From assembly GCA_002437305.1 (NCBI GenBank), contig DJOW01000017.1:1-16739 (forward strand): DNA of 16,739 nucleotides, written 5' to 3'. A program made the translations under genes and the position numbers. The DNA is from Bacteroidales bacterium UBA6428 (GTDB taxonomy: Bacteria; Bacteroidota; Bacteroidia; Bacteroidales; UBA932). Below are positions 13,730 to 16,739 of the stretch, one piece after another. How positions within the stretch are numbered: position 1 is the first letter of the stretch; each line of letters opens with the position of its first letter. A model generated the notes under the pieces. That model ran no database searches, was not told the DNA's origin, and saw only the letters and a list, made by a program, of their open reading frames with translations.

Positions 13730-13874
13730 GGAGATCACGGAGAATGGCGTGATGTTCTGAAATCCTTGACAGATCCCTGGGCGCCAGATTCCAGTCGTGG
13801 AAGATACCGGGAGACGGAGACGTTGTGAGATCCGCCGATGTGGAGACTAACGTCCTGTCAAAGAACCAATTGAC

Positions 13875-13913
13875 AGAGTGTCCTACCCACCAAAACAGCG
13901 GGTAGGACACTCT
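13875..13913. terminator. Long hairpin, probable bidirectional transcription stop
   Basis: A perfect 14-bp stem, AGAGTGTCCTACCC (13875-13888) with GGGTAGGACACTCT (13900-13913), and an 11-nt loop. It lies between two convergent genes. Neither side has a clear T-run, so it is an atypical terminator or an RNA end-protecting structure. Confidence 0.55.
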
Positions 13914-13953
13914 TCTGAATGATTATGTTATAACAAGTTAGCCTTCACGCTCT

Positions 13954-14093
13954 TTGAATATGCCTGTTACCGTCAACGTGCATGTTTGATCGGCCTGGCA
14001 TATTCAAGGCTCTATCCACACCGGGGAAGTCCCCGGCTCACCCAGCGGCAATTCAGCTTACGGGCAGGCGCACCTGGAATATTCAAGAGCCTC
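13954..14093. repeat. REP-like palindrome cluster
   Basis: TTGAATATGCC (13954-13964) is repeated inverted as GGCATATTCAA (13997-14007), and a near copy (CCTGGAATATTCAAGAGCC) follows at 14074-14092. Between them is a compact hairpin CCGGGG/CCCCGG at 14021-14036 with a 4-nt loop. Confidence 0.6.
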
Positions 14094-14116
14094 AACCGGG
14101 AGGGCATCCTGATTCA

Positions 14117-15640
14117 CTAGAACTTGAAGGTCACGCCGACGCCTCCGACGATGCTGGTGCGGTAGAAGTCGTCCTGGCCGGGAATCTGGAGGTTCTTTAT
14201 GTCTAGCTTCTCGGCGAGACCAGGAACAGCGGGAGCCAACTGGCCGAGGACCGGGGCGAGCTTCGCGGCGATCAACGCGCCGTTTCCGCCGTAGTCGGCC
14301 TGCTCCTTGGTGAAGTGCAGGAAGAAAGTCTTGTATATTCCTAAATCAATGGCGATTTTCGGGGTCGCGTTGATTCTGGCGCCCAGACCTCCGGAGATTG
14401 AGCTGGTGGTGTAGCTCAGGTCGGAGATGTATTTCGCGTCGTTGCCGAAACCGAATGTGCTGCTGTTGGCGCCGATGCTCAGGGTCACGACCTTACTCAA
14501 ATCGTACTCAAGACCGCCGAGGATCTCGAAAGAGTTGTGATTGAGGTAATTCTGTTTATCGTTCAGGCCAGTCTCATTGTTGTACTGCTTCGACTGCTTG
14601 TCGAAATAGTAGTTGGCTCCGAGGGCTACGCGGAAGTTCGGCTTCACGGAATATTCAGCGCCTAGGTTGATGTTGCCCGGGATGTCAGCGGCCACCTCCT
14701 TGCTGTCATCGAACTGGGATATTCCCGTGGTGTTGGCTTTCGTGCTGTTCTTCAGGCGCACTCTCGTGTTGAACTCATAGCGCGCAGAGAAATTGAACCT
14801 GCCGTTCTTATAATCCACAGAAAGGACAGGGGTCCAGGCTATGTCCTTCTGATGCGCGTCAAGTTCCTTGTCACTGACAAGACCGCCGACCATCCCGACA
14901 GCGGTCTCGGTCGGAATCAAGCCTCCGGAGATCGCTGACACAGCCGCACCCAGCACATTGGCGGCGGGAAGCATCTGCCCCCCGTACCGCAATTGGATGT
15001 TCCTCAGGCTTCCTGCGTAATAATTGGAGATGTAGTTCAGGCGGGCTCCGACAGAAACGCTCCAATGCGGGTCTATCCTGCAGCCGATGTTCAGCTGGCC
15101 GGCGAAGTTGTACTGTTCTCCGGTAAGGTTGATGTCTGCGTCATAGCCGGTAACCATCCGGGTTCCAGCCAGATTATTGATCAAAGCCGGAATCATCGCC
15201 ACCGGCGCCTCGAAAGAGCCGAGGCCTTGGTCATACTTTGCCTTGCCGCCTCCGGACACAACCCCGAAATGGAAGGACGCGAACAGATTGTCGTGCTTGA
15301 AAGCGAGGCTCAGGTGCGGAAGGGCCGGAACGAAAGACTTGCCTGTGTACTTCTTGTAGCCCCTTTCCTCATTGTCAACCCCGTATTTCAGAGGCTCGTA
15401 GGTAGATGTCGTATAACGTCTCTGCAAGGCCGACTGGACATCCAACGCCAGATGCCAACCATTGTCCATGAATCCGATGCCGGCAGGGTTGAAATACGCT
15501 CCCTGAACTCCTATGACGGCATTCTGGGCGGGGTTCCTGAGAAAAGCCACGTACTGATTTGAGTTCGTGACATAACCGCCAGCCATGGCGGAGGCCGAAG
15601 CGGCACATATGGCCGCGACCAAAACAACAACTCTTTTCAT
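14117..15640 (-). CDS. OmpP1/FadL-family outer-membrane transport protein
   Basis: A 507-aa outer-membrane beta-barrel. Signal peptide MKRVVVLVAAICAASASAMA with likely cleavage before GGYVTNSNQ. The FadL-type N-terminus follows (FLRNPAQNAVIGVQGAYFNPAGIGFM), with the NPAG motif, then many alternating amphipathic strands, and a terminal FKF whose last Phe suits the BAM complex. FadL proteins carry long-chain fatty acids or other hydrophobic molecules across the outer membrane; the substrate here is unknown. Two hydrophobic insertions (around PVAMIPALINNLAG, and LAPVLGQLAPAVPGLAEKL near the end) may belong to extracellular loops or the internal hatch. It has its own promoter (15700-15670) and lies downstream of the DUF1232 gene on the same strand. 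Confidence 0.88.
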   Translation of the reverse strand: MKRVVVLVAAICAASASAMAGGYVTNSNQYVAFLRNPAQNAVIGVQGAYFNPAGIGFMDNGWHLALDVQSALQRRYTTSTYEPLKYGVDNEERGYKKYTGKSFVPALPHLSLAFKHDNLFASFHFGVVSGGGKAKYDQGLGSFEAPVAMIPALINNLAGTRMVTGYDADINLTGEQYNFAGQLNIGCRIDPHWSVSVGARLNYISNYYAGSLRNIQLRYGGQMLPAANVLGAAVSAISGGLIPTETAVGMVGGLVSDKELDAHQKDIAWTPVLSVDYKNGRFNFSARYEFNTRVRLKNSTKANTTGISQFDDSKEVAADIPGNINLGAEYSVKPNFRVALGANYYFDKQSKQYNNETGLNDKQNYLNHNSFEILGGLEYDLSKVVTLSIGANSSTFGFGNDAKYISDLSYTTSSISGGLGARINATPKIAIDLGIYKTFFLHFTKEQADYGGNGALIAAKLAPVLGQLAPAVPGLAEKLDIKNLQIPGQDDFYRTSIVGGVGVTFKF

Positions 15641-15669
15641 TTAGTCGAATTTTATTGTAATTTTAGGAA

Positions 15670-15700
15670 CAAATGTAGGATTAATCCCAATTTCTACAAA
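15670..15700 (-). promoter_or_regulatory. Promoter of the FadL-like gene
   Basis: On the minus strand: TTTG (15700-15697), 19 nt, TACATTTG (15677-15670), full matches with ideal spacing. The start is expected near 15665, leaving a ~25-nt leader before ATG 15640. A second TATATTTG (15704-15697) overlaps the -33 box but has no good partner. Confidence 0.75.
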
Positions 15701-15763
15701 TATATTCGACCTTATGATAACAATTAAATTGATTTATCTACTTATTCGCAATCAATACGTCTG

Positions 15764-16168
15764 TTACTGATCATCCGGTTCAACGGGATCGCTGCCGGGC
15801 ATGTCAAACCATTCGCAAAGCTTATTACGCGCCATCAACCTCACCTCCGGGGTCAGATGCCCTTTTACGTAGCTGTAGGCGGCCATAAGAGCGGCAAGGT
15901 CGTCGGAAAAGCCGAGAACAGGAATGGCGTCGGGAATAAGATCGACAGGAATTATGAAGTAGCCCAGGGCGCCGATGACCATCGCCTTTTCCTTAGGGCT
16001 TACCTTCGGATCAGTCAATTCATAGTAAAGGATCAAGGCCAAGTATATGACCTTCACCCCCGCCTTCCCTGCCACTTTTTTCAACTTGTTCCAAAATCCA
16101 CGCTCGGAATAGTCTCCCTGATAGCACTCAATATTGTCCGGCCTGTTCATTTGATTATCTTTGATCAT
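15764..16168 (-). CDS. DUF1232 (YkvA-like) small membrane protein
   Basis: A protein of 134 aa, or 128 aa from the second Met. The DUF1232 core is clear at about 60-92: KEKAMVIGALGYFIIPVDLI followed by PDAIPVLGFSDDLAAL, with one hydrophobic segment interrupted by the conserved PxDLIPD pattern. An earlier hydrophobic stretch (VKVIYLALILYYEL) may be another membrane helix. The function of YkvA-like proteins is unknown. A TAACTTTA box at 16177-16170 lies directly before the first ATG; if it is the promoter, transcription would start past that ATG and the start would be Met7 (16150). Both starts stay open. Confidence 0.85.
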   Translation of the reverse strand: MIKDNQMNRPDNIECYQGDYSERGFWNKLKKVAGKAGVKVIYLALILYYELTDPKVSPKEKAMVIGALGYFIIPVDLIPDAIPVLGFSDDLAALMAAYSYVKGHLTPEVRLMARNKLCEWFDMPGSDPVEPDDQ

Positions 16169-16169
16169 G

Positions 16170-16177
16170 TAAAGTTA
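16170..16177 (-). promoter_or_regulatory. Candidate -7 box for the DUF1232 gene
   Basis: TAACTTTA on the minus strand, 7/8 match to TAnnTTTG. No clear TTTG at 19-20 nt. If used, it places the RNA start inside the first six codons. Confidence 0.35.
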
Positions 16178-16303
16178 TAAAAGAATGAATGAATAGTGCC
16201 AGGAAGTTAGGGTAAAAACGGATTTTTTTGACTAAATTGCGTTGATTTGAGCCGCAAGTCGGAGCGAATTATTACGCATAACTTATCTAAAAACTTTAAG
16301 ATC

Positions 16304-16739
16304 ATGTCACTGAACAAAGTAATGCTGATCGGTAACGTTGGAAAAGACCCGGAAGTACGTTATCTTGATGGAAACAACAACCCTAATGCAGGAGGCACGA
16401 AGGTGGCGACATTCACCCTCGCGACTACCGAACGCTATCGTGACCGGAATGGAGAACTTCGAGAGAACACGGAATGGCACAACATCGTGGCCTGGAGAAA
16501 TTCGGCTGATGTGGCGGAGAAATACATCCGCAAAGGCACACAGGTTTACGTTGAAGGCAAACTGAGGACCAGGTCGTGGACTGACCAGACAGGCAACAAG
16601 AGATACACCACGGAAGTCACGGTGGACAATCTGCAGCTTCTGGGCAGGAAACCGGACAACCAAGGAGCGCAGAATGGCGGACAGGCTCAAGGGCAGGCAT
16701 ACCCGCAGCCTCAACACCAGCAGGGCGGTTATCAGCAGC
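16304..16739 (+). CDS. ssb: Single-stranded DNA-binding protein, cut by right edge
   Basis: The first 145 codons are present and the frame is open at the window end. The OB fold is unmistakable: MSLNKVMLIGNVGKDPEVRY, VATFTLATTERY, TEWHNIVAWRNSADVAEKYI, RKGTQVYVEGKLRTRSWTD and TTEVTVDNLQLLG. From about residue 115 the sequence turns into the Gln/Gly/Pro-rich disordered tail; the acidic C-terminal tip that recruits repair proteins would lie beyond the edge. SSB coats single-stranded DNA in replication, recombination and repair. The gene is divergent from the DUF1232 gene. The start at ATG 16304 is the standard SSB start. Confidence 0.97.
   Translation, partial: MSLNKVMLIGNVGKDPEVRYLDGNNNPNAGGTKVATFTLATTERYRDRNGELRENTEWHNIVAWRNSADVAEKYIRKGTQVYVEGKLRTRSWTDQTGNKRYTTEVTVDNLQLLGRKPDNQGAQNGGQAQGQAYPQPQHQQGGYQQ

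Larger units (their letters stand above)
13730..14116. other. Non-coding region between convergent genes
   Basis: About 390 bp between the 3' ends of the M64 and FadL-like genes. It contains a long hairpin (13875-13913), a set of REP-like palindromes (13954-14093) and no credible gene. Confidence 0.6.

Noticed and set aside
14993..15562. Plus-strand frame of 189 codons
   Set aside because: Antisense to the FadL-like gene, which has a signal peptide, promoter and proper C-terminus.
16224..16290. Promoter for ssb
   Set aside because: TTTTTTTG is present, but no TAnnTTTG lies at the right spacing, so no site was assigned.

Overview
The window reads as a chromosomal segment of a Bacteroidales bacterium; the family is not certain. 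Evidence for this is the recurring Bacteroidota promoter signature (TTTG, about 19-20 nt, TAnnTTTG), the lack of Shine-Dalgarno sequences, and the gene families present: DUF4954, a secreted peptidase M64, an OmpP1/FadL porin, an IS1380-type transposase and a Bacteroidota-style SSB. The coding regions look moderately GC-rich. The block from about 1.3 to 3.9 kb looks more AT-rich and contains no convincing intact gene.

Layout. 1-1.28 kb: 3' part of an IS1380-family insertion sequence, running off the left edge. 1.29-1.47 kb: a minus-strand remnant that looks like the C-terminus of an EpsG-type polysaccharide polymerase. 1.47-3.1 kb: three tandem ~563-bp units. Each has a minus-strand Bacteroidota promoter, a predicted ~345-nt structured RNA ending in a T-run, and a short minus-strand coding-like remnant. 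3.1-3.95 kb: mostly unassigned sequence, including a ~177-bp inverted-repeat (MITE-like) element. 3.95-7.48 kb: a tight three-gene operon (mannose-6-phosphate-isomerase-like cupin protein, S4 RNA-binding protein, DUF4954 left-handed beta-helix protein). 7.56-9.03 kb: a DUF1846 protein with its own near-leaderless promoter. 9.17-10.54 kb: small membrane proteins (zinc ribbon + TM2, zinc ribbon + CD225/dispanin, DUF2752). 10.59-11.1 kb: a decaying 137-bp tandem repeat. 11.4-13.7 kb: a lipoprotein and a secreted M64 metallopeptidase. 13.7-14.1 kb: hairpins and REP-like palindromes between convergent genes. 14.1-16.2 kb, minus strand: FadL-like porin and DUF1232 protein. From 16.3 kb: ssb, cut by the right edge.

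The most interesting part is the three-unit RNA array. The body of the RNA is conserved between copies, but the first ~16-22 nt of each predicted transcript are completely different. In every copy that 5' tag is complementary, in two blocks, to an equally variable internal hairpin loop. The 5' hairpin also shows compensatory changes. I do not recognise this RNA family. The two-block guide-and-mimic geometry recalls the EBS/IBS pairing of group II introns or guide loops of mobile-element RNAs, but no partner protein is visible here.

The second notable item is the isomerase-like protein, in which three of the four expected metal ligands of class I mannose-6-phosphate isomerases are replaced. 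It is probably not a working isomerase, although it is preserved in an operon.
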